In this document: piece by piece, positions 34,335 through 47,382 of the stretch
How positions within the stretch are numbered: the stretch's first letter is position 1
How the letters are laid out: every line of letters begins with the position of its first letter
Source: Protopterus annectens
Taxonomy: Eukaryota; Chordata; Ceratodontiformes; Protopteridae
NCBI RefSeq assembly: GCF_019279795.1
Contig: NC_056738.1
Location: forward strand, 399,332,408-399,396,407
Length of the DNA stretch: 64,000 nt
Direction: 5' to 3'
Notes under the pieces: generated by a model
Seen by the model: only the letters and a program-made list of their open reading frames with translations
Databases searched by the model: none
Told to the model about the DNA's origin: nothing
Position numbers and translations under genes: made by a program

Positions 34335-37300
34335 AAAGTGAAGGTAATGTACTTACCACAGTGATAGATTCATGTTGTCTGTCTCCATCTGGTTCAACCA
34401 GTGGGCTGTCAGATCAGGCTCAGATTTACAGTTGGACAAAGCCACAAGATTAACTCTCCAGGCTCCACCTCCCCTACCCACAATCCCCTGCTCCCTAGAT
34501 GATACCTCCAGATTGAGTTTGCCCCTTCTTAAAGTAAAACCATGGAAAAATTCCTACATAAAGAAGAAGGGCAGACGACTCCAAGGAAAGGAACAACAAA
34601 ACCTCTCCCAGTCATCTGGGTACAACAGACTCTCCAAAAAGGGAAGGTGTGGAGGGAGGGAAGGTTGAACCAGACAGAGACAGCATAAATCTATCGTTAC
34701 AGTAAGTCCATAACTTTCATGTCTGATGCTGTCTTCATCATCTGGCTTCAACCTGTGGTACAGAGTCCCCAGCCAAATAAACCCCCCGGAGAACTATGGA
34801 ATGACATTCCATAATACAGTGGAGCCAAAAGAAGCCCTGAACCTGGACTGAATGTCCAGCTTGTAGTGAGAATAATCTAATGAAGCTCTAGAGAAAAAAG
34901 CCATAGAAACAGCTATGGCTCTAGTGCAGTGACTTTTAGGTTTACCTCTCAAGGTATAAGCAAAGGAAAGACAGTCTGACAGCCACTTGGATAATGTAAC
35001 CTCAGACAAAGGCCTACCCAATTTGGATTATGAAAAAGAAACAACTGATTGGATTTTCTAAAAGGCTTTGTTCTGTCCAAGTAAAACCTTAAATGCCTAT
35101 GCATATGCAAACAATGCAGCAAGTATTCACCCTTGTTCGAAAATTTAGAAAAAGGCAGATGAATAGACCAATTCAAATCATTCTAAGTGGCCAACTTGGA
35201 GAGAAAAGAAGAGTTCATGCAAAGGGTGACCCTATCTTTGGGAAACACCAAGTATGGAGGAATAGCAGCCAGTACTTGCAGATTGGACATTCTCCTGGCT
35301 GAGGTAACAGTCATCAGAATCAAAGTCATCCAGGATAACAACTTTAGATGTGACAAAGCAGAAGGCTCAAGAACAGGGTCTACAAGGACTTGCAACATAG
35401 AAGGTATAACCCAATGCAAGACCACTCCTGAACTAGAGGGCACAAAAGACATGCACTTTTGACAAACACTTTGGAAACTTTCACAGCAGAAAAGGGAACA
35501 CTGTCCCTGCCACAAGATAATTAGCTATAGCTGCCAGTTCAACTTTAATCATAGAATAACTAGAGCCGGTCATAAACAACTCAGTAAGAAAATCCAAAAC
35601 TGTCTCTAAGGGAGCGGAGAAATAATCAAACCCCAACAGACCACCCAAACTGCAAAGCGCTTCCATTGACCAGAGTGTACCTTCCTAATAGACAACTTCT
35701 GGAAAGAGGATGAAATATGCACAATGCTGTCTGATTGCTTGGGATTGCTTGGGATTTCTGGCCATCAAGTGAAGTGTCCTTAACCTTCTGCCCAAATAAG
35801 GAACAGCCATCTAACGGGTCATAAATAAAATATGCCTTGAAGCAGTCCAAGAAATTGCACAACCACACCCAAATGAACCCACAGTGTGAAAGTAGCAGAC
35901 TCCAAGTTGAACTGCCAACCAGTCACGAGTGGGGTCCCACAGGGATCAATCCTGGGTCTTCTCCTGTTTGGCATTTATTTCTCAGAAGTCCAGGCCAACA
36001 CAGGGGGACTCTGGCTGACCAAGTTTGCATACATTTGCAAGCTGGGAACCATTATTAACTCCGCAGGCGATGCAGGCATTCTACAGAAAGGCCTCACTGA
36101 GACAAATGACTGGTGTCAAAACCATAGCCTTAAGCTCAATGCCAAAAACTTGCGTTGTCACCCCCTTTGGGAAAAACTCAGTTCCCACAAATTACCACAT
36201 CAATGGTAGTCCACTGAACATTGAAGGCGTTATAAGAGATCTGGGGACACAGGTTGACAGCAATCTCTCCTTTGACCACCACATTGCCATTGTGGTCAAT
36301 AAATCCTTCTATGTGGCACATCTCATTACCACGGGTTTTGCATCCAGGAAGAAAGAGGTTACTGTCTCGTTCTACTCTTCCCTCATCAGACCAATCATTG
36401 AGTATAATGCCCCCATTTGGAATGTAGCTCATTAGACACCTGCAACAGCTGGAGAGGCCACAAAAGTACCTCACAAAGAGGATCCTGGGCCTTAAAACAC
36501 ATATCCTACATGGACAGACTCAAAAAACTCCAGCTTTTCTCCATCTCATACTATCTACTGAGAGGCGATCTCTGCTTGACACACAAAGCCATATCTGACC
36601 CAGCTCTGTTGGAAATGCTACATCTAAAGAAATCCCAATCCCCCGCACCACACGCTCCAGACACCTCAACCTCATTACCACGATCAAAGGAACATGCTGG
36701 AGGGACAGGTTCATAACCCAGAGACTGCCCATGCTCAGGAATAGACTTCCAATACACGTCAAGGAGAGCACCTCACTGGCCCTCTTCAAGAGAAACCTTG
36801 ACGAGTGGATGGGCAATAGAAAGTTCACCCCAGGGATCACTCCACTGGCTCTAATTGATACAGGCTCTGGAAACTAACTAATGTCGGGTGGCACAATGCC
36901 GGGGCAATTCTATAGGCTAGGCTTGTAAAGTCTCCAGGCCCATTAGCCTAGTACACACCTATGAAATGTGGGTTTGAATGGCAATGCTGGTTCCGGTTGC
37001 TTGGAATGCCCCATCTGGTGCATTAGAGATAAGCCTCATGGAGACATTGGAAATGGACTTTTGAGTGGACAACTGAGTCCCCAGCATCCTCTGAACCTCT
37101 GGAGACTACTGTGTCTTAACATTCCTGGACTCTTCAGCCACAAGATCACACTGAAGCCTTTGTCATGTGGGAAAGGTAGTTAAAGCGAATGTCATTGAGG
37201 CATAAGAACACTTACCTAGCCAGTTGAAAGCCCAAGATTCTCTATTCAGGGACGGACTGAGGAAGTCTCTTCTGAGATTTCTCTCTTTGTGGCAGTCAGC

Positions 37301-38930
37301 ATCGCATCACATCCACAACCAGACCCTTATTCTAGTGCAGCCAATCCTTGTGTGGAGCGAAAATTTTGTCAGAATTCTTGGAGATAGGCTCCACCATGTC
37401 AGGTTCCTTCCACAACCTCTAAAACACTAGTTCTGAGCACATCCAGCAGGAGAACCACCCAGGCGTGGATGGGCCCATGCTGAAGTCCTCAAAAAAACTT
37501 CTGTAAGGGGGATTGAAGGCCAACCAGCACTGGCTGTCCCAGAGATGGCTGATGACTAGTCACAGGCACAAATGAGAAAGGGGAGGGGACAATGGCTGAA
37601 AAAGACTGACCCATCTCTCCATGACATCAAAGATGGAGGCAGAAACCAGTAACCTGGAGCCAACAGTCCCAGGATCCGAAGAAACCTGAGAGGTGCAGAA
37701 ACCTGGGTGAGCTATGCCCCACCTAACATCAAAACCAGAGCCAAGCTGTCAACAGCAGACAACCCAAACAGGAAAGACGATCCCAAAAATGAGACAGTCG
37801 AACCTAATGCACAGACACCTGTCTCAATGCAATGGCTCTGAGGTCCGCCCAGCTCTGACATGGCTGAAGTCAAAGAAACAAAGGTGGGGGTTGGAGATGA
37901 ACACAGCCATGCCCTCAGATCTGACAAAGCCGGGCCCAAAGACCTTGGATCCAAAGGGGTCAAGGGAGAAAAGCAGGGTGATGGAGCAGAAGATCCAGGG
38001 AGGGATTGTGGACCCAAAGGAATAAGGAGCAACTGCATCTGGGCTTACAAGTCCCACCTCATCAGCTGCTCCTGGACCAAAAGGACTGCAAACTGCTATG
38101 ACTGAGATGATGAAGCCACCGATGGAGGCTTGGAGGTTCATGTGACCAGCAAGAAGCCAGACGGTTGAATCTAAGCCACACAGACTCAGACCCAGGGTGG
38201 GTATGAAGAATATGCTAGTGATACCTCCAGTAGAGTAGAGTAGAGGGTGAGAAGGGGGAAAGCTCCCCAACCTAAGGAACCCCTTTCACCAAAAAGGGAC
38301 TTGGCACACTAAGAGCCAGAGAAGGAGCCTTACTCAAAGTCAGCACCAAGGATAATCATTTCTGATGTATCAGAGCCGACAATGGTGCTGAGGCCAACAG
38401 GAAACCCAAAAGTCTTGGGACCTTCTGGACCAAAGGACCAGCACAGGAGCCAGGAGCAGAAACAAAAGTGGACCACTTACAGTCCCCGTTCAAAGCCTTG
38501 GAGTCCTTGCAGGAATGATGGGAGAAGCACTAGCCAGGGGGAGACCATTCAAAACCAGCTTCACCCTTCTCTCATAGATTGCCCTGGAACCAAACCCTTC
38601 ACAGATGGAAAAGGATGAATCCAAGTAGGCAGCCCCCAAGCAGTAAACATGCTTATACGCATCCTGCAAAGGGAACTTGTGCCGAAGCAACATATGTTTT
38701 AAAACCCTTATCCATAGTAAATTCTAAGAAAAAGCATACACAAACTACACACTACAAAGTACACACCAAGAATATGAAAATATTACCCTATGTAAATCTA
38801 CTTAAAACAAAAAGAGTAACAATCTAAGATGAGAAAAGCTTGTCGCTAACTACACAACACACCCTAACAACCTAATATTTAGTACCTAAAAACCTTGTAA
38901 CCTATTGAACACCTAACCTACTACACTTAA
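34335..38930 (-). mobile_element. DIRS-type retrotransposon copy H, gag and recombinase visible, pol not seen
   Basis: The left end near 34335 (ggtaatgtacttaccac) and an internal complementary region at about 34685-34760 mark the 3' side of a minus-strand DIRS. Recombinase segments follow, with HCLHMHRHLRFYLDRTKPF and LSWMTLILMTVTSARRMSNL (34794-35690). Then comes gag: the end near 35700-35868, and after an inserted LINE the remainder to about 38700 with CEGFGSRAIYERRVKLVLNG near the start. Reverse transcriptase and RNase H were not recognised anywhere in it. The right terminal repeat is also not seen; LINE G begins where it should be. Broken, with many breaks. It belongs to the subfamily of copies E, F and I by its end sequences. 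Confidence 0.72.
35870..36967 (+). mobile_element. CR1-like LINE, 5'-truncated, inserted in DIRS copy H
   Basis: It begins inside reverse transcriptase at VTSGVPQGSILGLLLFGIYF and continues with a ...SLKLNAK block, VIRDLGTQVDSNLSFDHHIA, SLIRPIIEYNAPIW and SYMDRLKKLQLFSISYYLLR GDLC, then an SLALFKRNLDEWMGNRKF end at about 36765-36820. The FADD motif position is damaged (FAYI) and at least two frame changes occur. The 3' untranslated part ends about 36967. Both sides read as DIRS gag. The 5' truncation is usual for LINE insertions. Confidence 0.8.
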
Positions 38931-38934
38931 ATGG

Positions 38935-41900
38935 GGTCCGAATGGAGAAATGATAAAATCAGAAAGAAAAGGACAGTAGTATTGGAACTGAATTTATCCT
39001 CAAGTCTTGGTGTGCATCTTCATGTGGTGGACGCTGTTTTCACAAAATCTCAACAAAACTACACTGATTTATAGACTGTATTTTATGTAACATATCATGG
39101 ACACAGGTAAGTTAAAAAAAATAACGACAGCTGGGAGGACAAGTCCCAGGATACAAAAGTGCCCAATCCTGCTATGTGCACTGGTGCCAGGTCTGGATAA
39201 AAATGAGTGCGTGGAATCCTCAAGACATGGAAACATTCCTACAATGAGGTTAGGTCAGTGTCAGGAGGAGGATGACCCCCCTGTTGTAGAAGGAAGTACT
39301 AGTCCACAAAAAGTGACAGGCCAAAAAAGACCCATAAAGATGACATTGTGGACTACTGAAGATAAGGAAGAAATTAGGTATTGTTAGTATTACGCAGGAA
39401 GGCCAGAATTTCCTGATAAAAGATATTCATAAAGACTGTTAGGCACTCTAGAGGAAAGGAAAATACTTCCACAAGAATAACAGTTAAAAGCTTCAAATGC
39501 AAATTTGTGATCATTAATGCAAAAGATTAATGAAAACATTATATAGACTACGAAACTTTAGGATGTTTGAAAAAAGAAGCAACAGAGAAAGTGTGAAAAT
39601 GGAAAAAAAAACAAAACCAAGAGACTTCTGAAAGATAAAAAAGAAACGTGGACATGGGAAAGAAAAAGAGCTCTGATATGGTGCAATTTTATACAAAAGA
39701 GGAAGTCAAATTAATGCAAAAAAAAGCAGCTCCAAAGATATTTGAAGAGGAAATACAGGCAAAGCCACCCAGATATGGAAAATTTCACAATGCAAAAAAG
39801 TAAGCTCACAAAGGGGGAAACATAGAATGGAGAACTAGTCCAGCAGAATTTAAACAAATAGAAGCTGAAGTTATGAAATACCTGCGAAGTGAAGGATTTA
39901 GTATAGGCAGTGATGGAAACAAGGAGTCCCCAAAATAAGGAGAAACAGGTGGAGCGGGAGACATCTGAAGAAGAAATATGGATATGGAAAGAAAAAAAAG
40001 AGACAATATGGTGCAATATTTATGGAAAGATATCAAGATAAGGAAAATTTCACAATACAAAAAATAAGAAAACAAAGGGGGAAGTAAAAAAGATGATTAG
40101 TAATGGAGAAGTTAAAGAAACAGAAACTGAAGTTACAGATTACCTGTGAAGTGAAGGACTTAGTGTAGAAAGTCCAACTCTGGTAATGTTACAGCACGAT
40201 GAAACAATGAGTCCCTAAATTAATGAGAGAAAGGTGGAACGGGAAGCATCTGATCAGTTGCCACATGAAGATACTCTGGAGCCTTCAGCAGGAACTCAGT
40301 TGGAGATACACAGCAAGGGAAGGAGCAGGAAACTGTGGCAACTGAAGCAATCATTGTTGTGAAGAGACAGGACAGCAGGGTAAATATGAAAGAGCAACGG
40401 ATACCACAGGATGCAGCTGAAGCCAATATGTCACAGGAAGATGTTCTGAAACTTCCTGTAGAATGTCTGCAGGAAATTAACAAACATGTGTCCTCAGTTT
40501 AGAAGGAAAAAGATCTAAGAGAAAAGCAGTTTGGTTTAATAGAGATGACAGACATATTAAGATCAATGAAAGAAATAGATTACAGAAAGCCAATAACCCC
40601 CAAAATGTTAGAAGTCTCAAACACATAAACATGGTAATCAAGACTATTAAAAGAAATAATTGTGATATAACAGAAGTAAATAGGATATATTACTGTGCAG
40701 CTGAATTAATAACAGATAAAGTATTACCACAAAAAAACAAAAAGCAATAAGGGAAAGGAAGGAAATAAATCAAATGCCATCATGGAAGCATCAAGAAGAG
40801 AAAACTATAGAGCATTTAAGACAAGATATGTCACTATCACAGAAGTAGAGAAGCAGGAACAGATCAATAAAAATACTTAGAAACATAGACACGGTAAAAG
40901 TAATGTGCAGTATCAGAACAGACCAGGACAAATTGTATACTACTGTACATAATAAACCAAAGATATCAGAATAAGTAGAAAACTTTAGAGGATAAGCAGA
41001 TAAATACAAAGGAACAGTACAAAATAATCAATTCATTGAGGACCCAAAAAAGTTTTATAGAGAACTGGGAAGCAAAGCAAAAGTAACAGAAACACCACCA
41101 AAAAAAGAAATAGCCATTTTGGAGAAATATCTATTAATACCCTGTGGGATATAACAAAGATGCTGAATGGAAAGAAGAAGTAAAATTAACAGTTAATAAG
41201 TTCAAATGTACAGGACATGAAATGGGATGAAGTAACAGCCAGAGAAATTGAAATAAAATTAAGAAAAGCCACTAATTGGAAAATCCTAGATTTAGCCTTG
41301 AGTAACAACTACTTATATATGCATCCCAAACAGACACCAACCTGGATAACAGGAAAAATGATACTCCTCCTTAAGAGTTTACCTGTAAGCCATCATAAAA
41401 ACTGTAGACCTATAACTTGCCTTCGAACAATATACAAACTATATACTGGAATTGACACCAACAGCGTTTATAGGCATTTAGAGGAAAACTCAAGCATGAC
41501 AACAGAACAAAAGGGCAACAAAAACAAGTCATATGAAACAAAGGATCATTTATTAAATAGTCATAATGAAGAATTGTAAAAAGGGGAAGACTCAATGTAC
41601 AACATGGAGAGATTACAAAAAAGGCATTTGAGAGCATCCCACATACACTGATAAAGGAATACTTTCAGATGTGTAAGATACACCCTACAATGATGAATTA
41701 CATCACTCTGACCATGGAACATTGCAAACCACTTTGCTGATAAGCCATGATAAAGGACAAATTATTATCAGAGGGATAAAAATTCAAAGGGGGGTATTCC
41801 AGGGTGCCGCTTTGTCACCACTGCTCTTTTATCTTGCCCTTAACCCATTAAGCTGTCTACTTAACAGATTATGTTGTGGGTACAATTTGGCTCCCAGAAA

Positions 41901-41947
41901 ACAACCAAATATAAAGACTTATCTTCTTTTTATGGATGATTTAAAAA
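38935..41947 (+). mobile_element. LINE G, 5' part (N-terminal region and start of reverse transcriptase)
   Basis: The plus-strand non-LTR retrotransposon. An N-terminal segment (39097-39387) ends MTLWTTEDKEEIRYC. A long diverged region follows. Reverse transcriptase starts around 41217-41579 with NCRPITCLRTIYKLYTGID and TTEQKGNKNKSYETKDHLL, and continues with GVFQGAALSPLLFYLALNPL and LLFMDDLK (catalytic MDD, about 41790-41945). The reading is cut by DIRS copy D and resumes at 47383. The RPITCL and FMDDLK style suggests the R2/R4 group, but I cannot fix the clade and no endonuclease was recognised here. Frames are broken. Confidence 0.72.
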
Positions 41948-42304
41948 GTACAGTTGTGTACACTTACCATAAATGTAGATGTTTGAGTGTATTCACTGTT
42001 GCAGTCATCACATTTGGGTTATCTGCTTGCAGTAGCCCTCAGTCAGCCTGATTATCAAAGTCTTGGGTCCTGCGTCGGTTGCTGTCTCATCTTCCATGAC
42101 ATCAGGTAGGCAGCCGACGCCATTACATCAGTTTTTCTTGCCCCAGATGGCAGGTGCCCCCCTAATGGGAAGCAATTAAATATATATATATATATACACA
42201 AGGTTATACCTCCAACAAAAAAGCAAATACACTAAAAAGCTTTTAAGTATAGTAAAGGAGAGTAGAGGTATAGTCAAAAGAAGTCAGGGGGCTGGTGGAG
42301 GGTA

Positions 42305-42415
42305 ACCAGGACTACAACAGTGAATACACTTGAACATCTACATTTATGGTAAGTGCACACAACCATACTATGTTCTTCGTGTTTCACTGTTGCAGTCATC
42401 ACATTTGGGTAGATT
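42305..42415. repeat. DIRS copy D internal complementary region
   Basis: The left half (gaacatctacatttatggta and neighbours) is the reverse complement of the left outer end at about 41950-42006. The right half (tgttcttcgtgtttcactgt and neighbours) is the reverse complement of the right outer end at about 47340-47380. Confidence 0.88.
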
Positions 42416-42442
42416 CCCAAAGCTAAGAATGGGAGGAGGAAT

Positions 42443-43440
42443 TTAGATAGCATTAGGACCAGCTATAAGGCCCTGCAAGACTGCAGTGGCCAAGACAGCT
42501 CTGGATTTAGAGAAAATTGATAAATGGTAATGCTTGGTGAAAGTATGTACAGAACTCCAGGTAGCAGCTTCTAGAATGCCCCTGGGTAGGGACACATCTG
42601 AGCAAGGCTGTAGAGGTAGATGCAGCCCTGGTTGCATGGGGACTAATCCCCTGTGGGATAGGTTTTCCATGGTGCTTATAGCAGAAATGGATGCAATGGC
42701 CTATCCATTTAGAAATGGTTTGCTTTGAAATAGCCTTCCCCTCTGCCCCTACAGCAAATGCCACCAGCAGTTGTTCAGATTTCCTTTGAGGTTTAGTCCT
42801 GTCTAAGTAAAATCTAAGTTGTCTGTGCACATCTAAGGAGTGCAGCATCCGTTCCCCTTTGTTCTGTGGATTAGAAAAAAAGGTTGGCAAAAGAATGGGC
42901 TGATTAAGAGCCACACTGGATACCACCCTGGGCATGAAGGAGGGATTGGTCCTGAGGGACACTCTGTCCGCATGAAAGATGATGAAAGGCTCCACTGCCA
43001 TAAGGGCCTATAATTCAGATACCTTTCTTGCTGAACTGATTGCTAAAAGTAAGGCTGTTTTCCAAGAAAGGAATTTTAAATCTGCACTTGCAGCTGGCTC
43101 AAAAGGAGGAAGGCTGAGTTTTTCCAATACAAAGTTGAGGTCCCAGGCTGGAGTTGGGGCTCTCCTGGGTGGTCTTAAGCTTTTGGCCCCTCTGAGGAAC
43201 TGCTTGAGCAGTGGTTGAGAGAAGAGGGGAGGTTCTGTGTTATAATGAGCTGAAATGGCTGAGGCATGAATTTTGATGGAGGAAAAAGAAAGGCCCTTGT
43301 AAAGCATCTCAGTTAAGTATTGAAGAATCTTAGGTTAATTGGGCGCTGCTGTGCCCATCCCTTGAGTTTGGTTCCAGGCACAGAATCTTTTCCATTTTTC
43401 ACCTTAAGGTTTTCTAGTACTAGGCCTCCTTGCCTCCAAA
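42443..43440 (-). pseudogene. DIRS copy D tyrosine recombinase region (fossil)
   Basis: Landmarks in order: STRKP near 43405-43440, SWKTALLLAISSARKVSELQ (about 43020-43080), LHSLDVHRQLRFYLDRTKP and SPHATRAASTSTALLR. These correspond to the arginine and H-x-x-R blocks seen in copy E. The layout and spacing are the same as in copy E. Broken. Confidence 0.85.
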
Positions 43441-43683
43441 ATGACATCCAACACTTGTTTACTGTGGGATGGTAGCAGAGAGATTAGGTAATTAGCCAGG
43501 CTGCTAGGTTCAAGGTTTGAAGCTGAGGGTGCAGAATCTGGTTCTCCTGTTGTGACAACAGGGTAGGGGCCTGAGGCAGATGTCATGGTGCCAGCAGTGA
43601 CACACTGCGCAAGAGGGGGTAGCAGTGTTGGCGTGGCCAGTCTGGTGCAATCAATATCGTCCTTGGTTTGTCCTGTTTGATCT

Positions 43684-45211
43684 TTAGTAGTACTTTGGGG
43701 AGGAGAGGCAGAGGAGGAAAGGCATAAACTGATAGGTTTTTCCAGCTGAAGGACAGAGCATCCATTTTCCAAGCTTGTTTGTGGGGAGTCCTTGTGCAGA
43801 ATTTGTCCAATTGGTAGTTCTGGGGGGAGGCTCCCCCATTTGTTTGTCAACATGTTGAAAGTCTTTGGTTCCAGTTTCCACTCGTGTGGGTCCATGATAT
43901 TTCTGCTTAGTTCGTCTGCCAGTGTATTTAGTTTTCCTGGCAGGAATTGAGCCTGTAGATGCACCTGGTAGCTCAAGGTTGTGTTCCACAGAGGCATGGC
44001 TAGTCTGCATAGGGGGTAAGAATGGGTGCCCCCCTGCTTGTTTATGTATCACATAACAATGGTGTTGTCTGTCTTTACCATTAATTGTCCTGGAAGAATG
44101 TGGTCCTTGAAGGCTGTCAGAGCATTCTGTACAGCCAACATTTCTTTTTGATTGATATGCAGGTGCATTTGACTTGGGTTCCATTTGCCCTGAATGCACT
44201 TCCCTGCCAGGTGAGCCCCACCATGCATAGTCTGATGCGTCTGCAGTTAGGGTTTGGGCGGCAGGGAGTAGAGTGAATGGTAGTCCCTTGTTTTGGTGGC
44301 AGGCCTCTGCCCACCAAAGGAACTCTAACCGTAGGCAAGGTATGATAGGAATCATTGCTTCTAGGTCCAGAGAATGTTGACACCATAGGCTTTTTAGATA
44401 CCACTGTAGTTTCCTCATATGCAGTCTTGCATATGGAATTAGTAGAATGCAGGAGGTCATGAATCCCAAGGCTTGCAGTATTTGCCTTGCAGAAAGCAGG
44501 GTTTTTGTGGCCATTAGTTTGAAGTAAACTGTCAAATTAATTTGTTTCTCTGGCGTGACAAAAGCCATCTGGGAAGCTGTGTTCAAGCTTGCTCCCAGGA
44601 ATATAATTTGTTGACAGGGTAAGAGATGTGATTTATTTTCGTTTATGGTGTACCCCAGACAAGTTAGCACCTTTTGTACAAATGCCAGAAGATTCAAAAG
44701 TATGTCCTGGCTTTCTGCCTGTATTAGACAATCATCCAGGTATGGGTATATTTGAATATTTCTTTGCCTGCAAAATGCAATGACTGGAGCTAGGCACTTT
44801 GTGAATACCATGGGCGCAGTAGATAAGCCAAAGGGCAGTGCAGAAAACTGATAGTGCATGTAGCCTGCTTTGAAGCGTAGGTATCATCTGCAAGATTCCC
44901 TGATTGGGATATGCAGGTAGGCTTCCTTTAAATCGAGTGTTGCCAACCAGGCATCTCCGCCTAGCACAGGAAGCAAGTGGTGAAGAGTTAGCATCTTGCA
45001 TTTTGGAATCACCAAAAAGGTGTTTAAGGTAGACAGGTCCAGGATAGGACGCCGTGAGTTGTCTTTTCTGGGTACCAGGAAAAGTCTTGAGTAAAAACAT
45101 TGTCCCTTTTCCTCTTCTGGTACAGTTTGAATAGCCTTTATGCTTAAGAGAGAGAGCGACAGTACTTGTTTTTGAGACTCTGCCCATTGATTTGGGGGTA
45201 GATCTGGCCAA
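43684..45211 (-). pseudogene. DIRS copy D reverse transcriptase and RNase H (fossil)
   Basis: A 391-codon open segment (43684-44859) starts MHYQFSALPFGLSTAPMVF and contains IQIYPYLDDCLIQ (YLDD), IIFLGASLN, and TLTADASDYAWWG of RNase H. The N-terminal part of reverse transcriptase lies at about 44900-45211. The region ends with the methyltransferase-like linker around 43600-43690 (AFPPLPLLPKVL). This is one of the longest open stretches in the window, although the copy as a whole is broken. Confidence 0.87.
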
Positions 45212-45369
45212 CCGTTTGGGGTTGGTAATGTGTGGAATTTAAATCTATATCCTTGGGAAACTATATTTAAAACTCAATTGTCCTGGGTAATGAGTTCCCA
45301 GTTTTTTCCTGCAGAGCAAGGTCAGTTGAGAAGTGCTTGGAAGTTTTAACATTAAGTCATTGAGACAGT

Positions 45370-47065
45370 TTACCATGGGGGGAGTCTTACTACTCCCTGA
45401 TTTGGAAGTGGGAACCCCCCACTGCTTAGTCCTGTGCATACCCTGGGACTGAAAACTGGGTGTTGCCTGGAAGAGGCAGGAAAGGACCAATTCTTAGAGG
45501 GCCAATGCCTACTAAATCTTGGAGGCTGTACTTGTAGGAAATCTTTAACAGTTTGCATAGATTTAGCTTTTTCCTCCATCTTTTTAAGAACTTCTTCTGC
45601 TTTGTTGCCAAACAGGTGGTCCTGATTTAAGGGAGCATCCAGTAATTTAGCTTTAACATGATCTGGCAAGGATTGCTCCTTAAGCCAAGCATGCCTTCTA
45701 AGTACAGACCCAGTGACAGCAGCCCTGCAAGATGCCTCTAGTGAATCAAAACCACATTGCAAAGTATGTCTTCCAACCTGTTCAGCAGAATGCATCAAAT
45801 TCTGTAAATCCTTATTTTCAGCACAGTCAGGAATCAACATCATTTTCTGTTTAAGCAATCCAATAATATGCTGCTGATACTTTAACATTTGAAACTGGCA
45901 GTTTAAGGCCCTAATGGCCAAGGTTGCAGAAGTGTATACCTTCTTAACCAATCTATCCAGTACCCTGGAGTCTCTATCAGAGGGGGTAGGATTTTTGGCA
46001 GTAGTAGCCTTAATGCCCTTGGATCCCTGTGAAATGGTCTCAGGATCTGCAGTAGGATTTTTAAAAAGGAACTTGTGAGAGTCAGGAACTCTGTAATATC
46101 TATCAGGTTTTCTGGGAGCAGGAGGTAGAGAGTCAGGGGCCAAGCTAGATTCCGAGAAGGCATCATCAACAATGTCTAGTACAGGAGGGACAGCTAAAGG
46201 CCCGTGCTGGGGCAGGAGTAAGAAATCCCCAAGTCTCTTTTTAGAATCCGAGTAATCCTGGCTTTCCCAATGAAAATGCTCCCTAAGAGTACGCAAGGTT
46301 TCACCAAAAGAGAAATCCTCTGGGGGGAAAGCAGAGGGAATAGAGTCCTCTGCATCAGAATCCTCATATGTAGAGAACAGTAAATCCTGGTCATTAGAGG
46401 AAACAGAAATTTCAGAATCCCGGTCAGAAGTATCATAAGCAAGTTCAGTCCTAGGTCTCAGAGAGGGAAGGTTGGCTTCCTCTGATTAAAGTAGGCATGG
46501 TTCAAGATTTAGGCCTTGAAGAAGAAGATGGTGTCAGTTTAATATGCAAGTCAGTAGGCCTGAATACACCCTCAGAAGCCGGTGCCTGCACAGCAGCTCC
46601 GGACCCATCCTAGGTGGAGACATCCGCAGGTTCCATGGCTGAAGCATCTCGTGGCATACCGGACTCTGAATGGGTCTCAGTAGAGGCCTGTGAATCTGAA
46701 GTAGCAGGTATCAGGGGCTGCAAAAGCGCCTCACTGAGTACCGATGAACTGGCGACTGGCTTAAGAGAAGCGTCGTCGGCAGCTCTGGACCTAGGTGGCC
46801 TGTCTCTGTCTTTATCTTTGTGTTTTTTTGGAATGTCAGTAATCGGATGGCTTACCGAAGACATATCTGGATAATTGAACCGAGTACCAAAATATTTAGA
46901 AGTGTAAATATACCGACGACGAATATTTCGTTGCTTAAATAAGGCACAAAACTGACAGCGAGGTACGTCGTGGTCAGGGCCTAGGCAAGGAATACAGTAC
47001 GAATGGAAATCTTTATGAGGTATTTGCTTTCCACAAGAAATACAATTATTGACTTTTACTGACAT
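45370..47065 (-). pseudogene. DIRS copy D gag region (fossil)
   Basis: Gag begins MSVKVNNCISCGKQIPH with a Cys/His cluster of the same spacing as copy E (46960-47065). It continues through an acidic middle and a 308-codon open segment (45370-46296) with LRTLREHFHWESQDY-like, VLDRLVKKVYTSATLAIRAL and FLQVQPPRFSRHW landmarks. The conserved middle block (SCRAAVTGSVLRRHAWLKEQ) matches copies A, C and E. Broken. Confidence 0.78.
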
Positions 47066-47382
47066 CGGTTTAGAGCAAGAAAAAGTTTCCCCAATGGGGT
47101 ACTTAGCTTTAGTTGAAGACTTCGGATCTGAAACTTGAAAACGAGAATTTCAGGAGTCGGCCGACCGGCACTTGCGAACTGCTTCGGGCACCGCACGGCA
47201 AGAAAGACTGATGTAATGGCATCAGCTGCATGCTTTATACCCCTGACTACCTGACATCACGGAAGATGAGACAGCAACCAACGCAGGACCCAACACTTTG
47301 ATAATCAGGCCGACTGAGGGCTACTGCAAGCAGATAACCCAAATGTGATGACTGCAACAGTGAAACACGAAGAACATCTGTA

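Larger units (their letters stand above)
41948..47382 (-). mobile_element. DIRS-type retrotransposon copy D, both ends present, inserted in LINE G
   Basis: Inverted terminal repeats at about 41948-42140 and 47195-47382 share tcatcttcc and gggtcctgcgt/acgcaggaccc blocks. An internal complementary region is at about 42305-42415. GTA stands at both borders and its complement TAC at the centre of the complementary region (42366-42368). On the minus strand lie gag (45370-47065), reverse transcriptase with RNase H (about 43680-45211) and recombinase (about 42443-43440). The reading of LINE G stops and resumes exactly at the borders. It looks full length but broken, with several breaks. Same subfamily as A, B and C. 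Confidence 0.9.
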
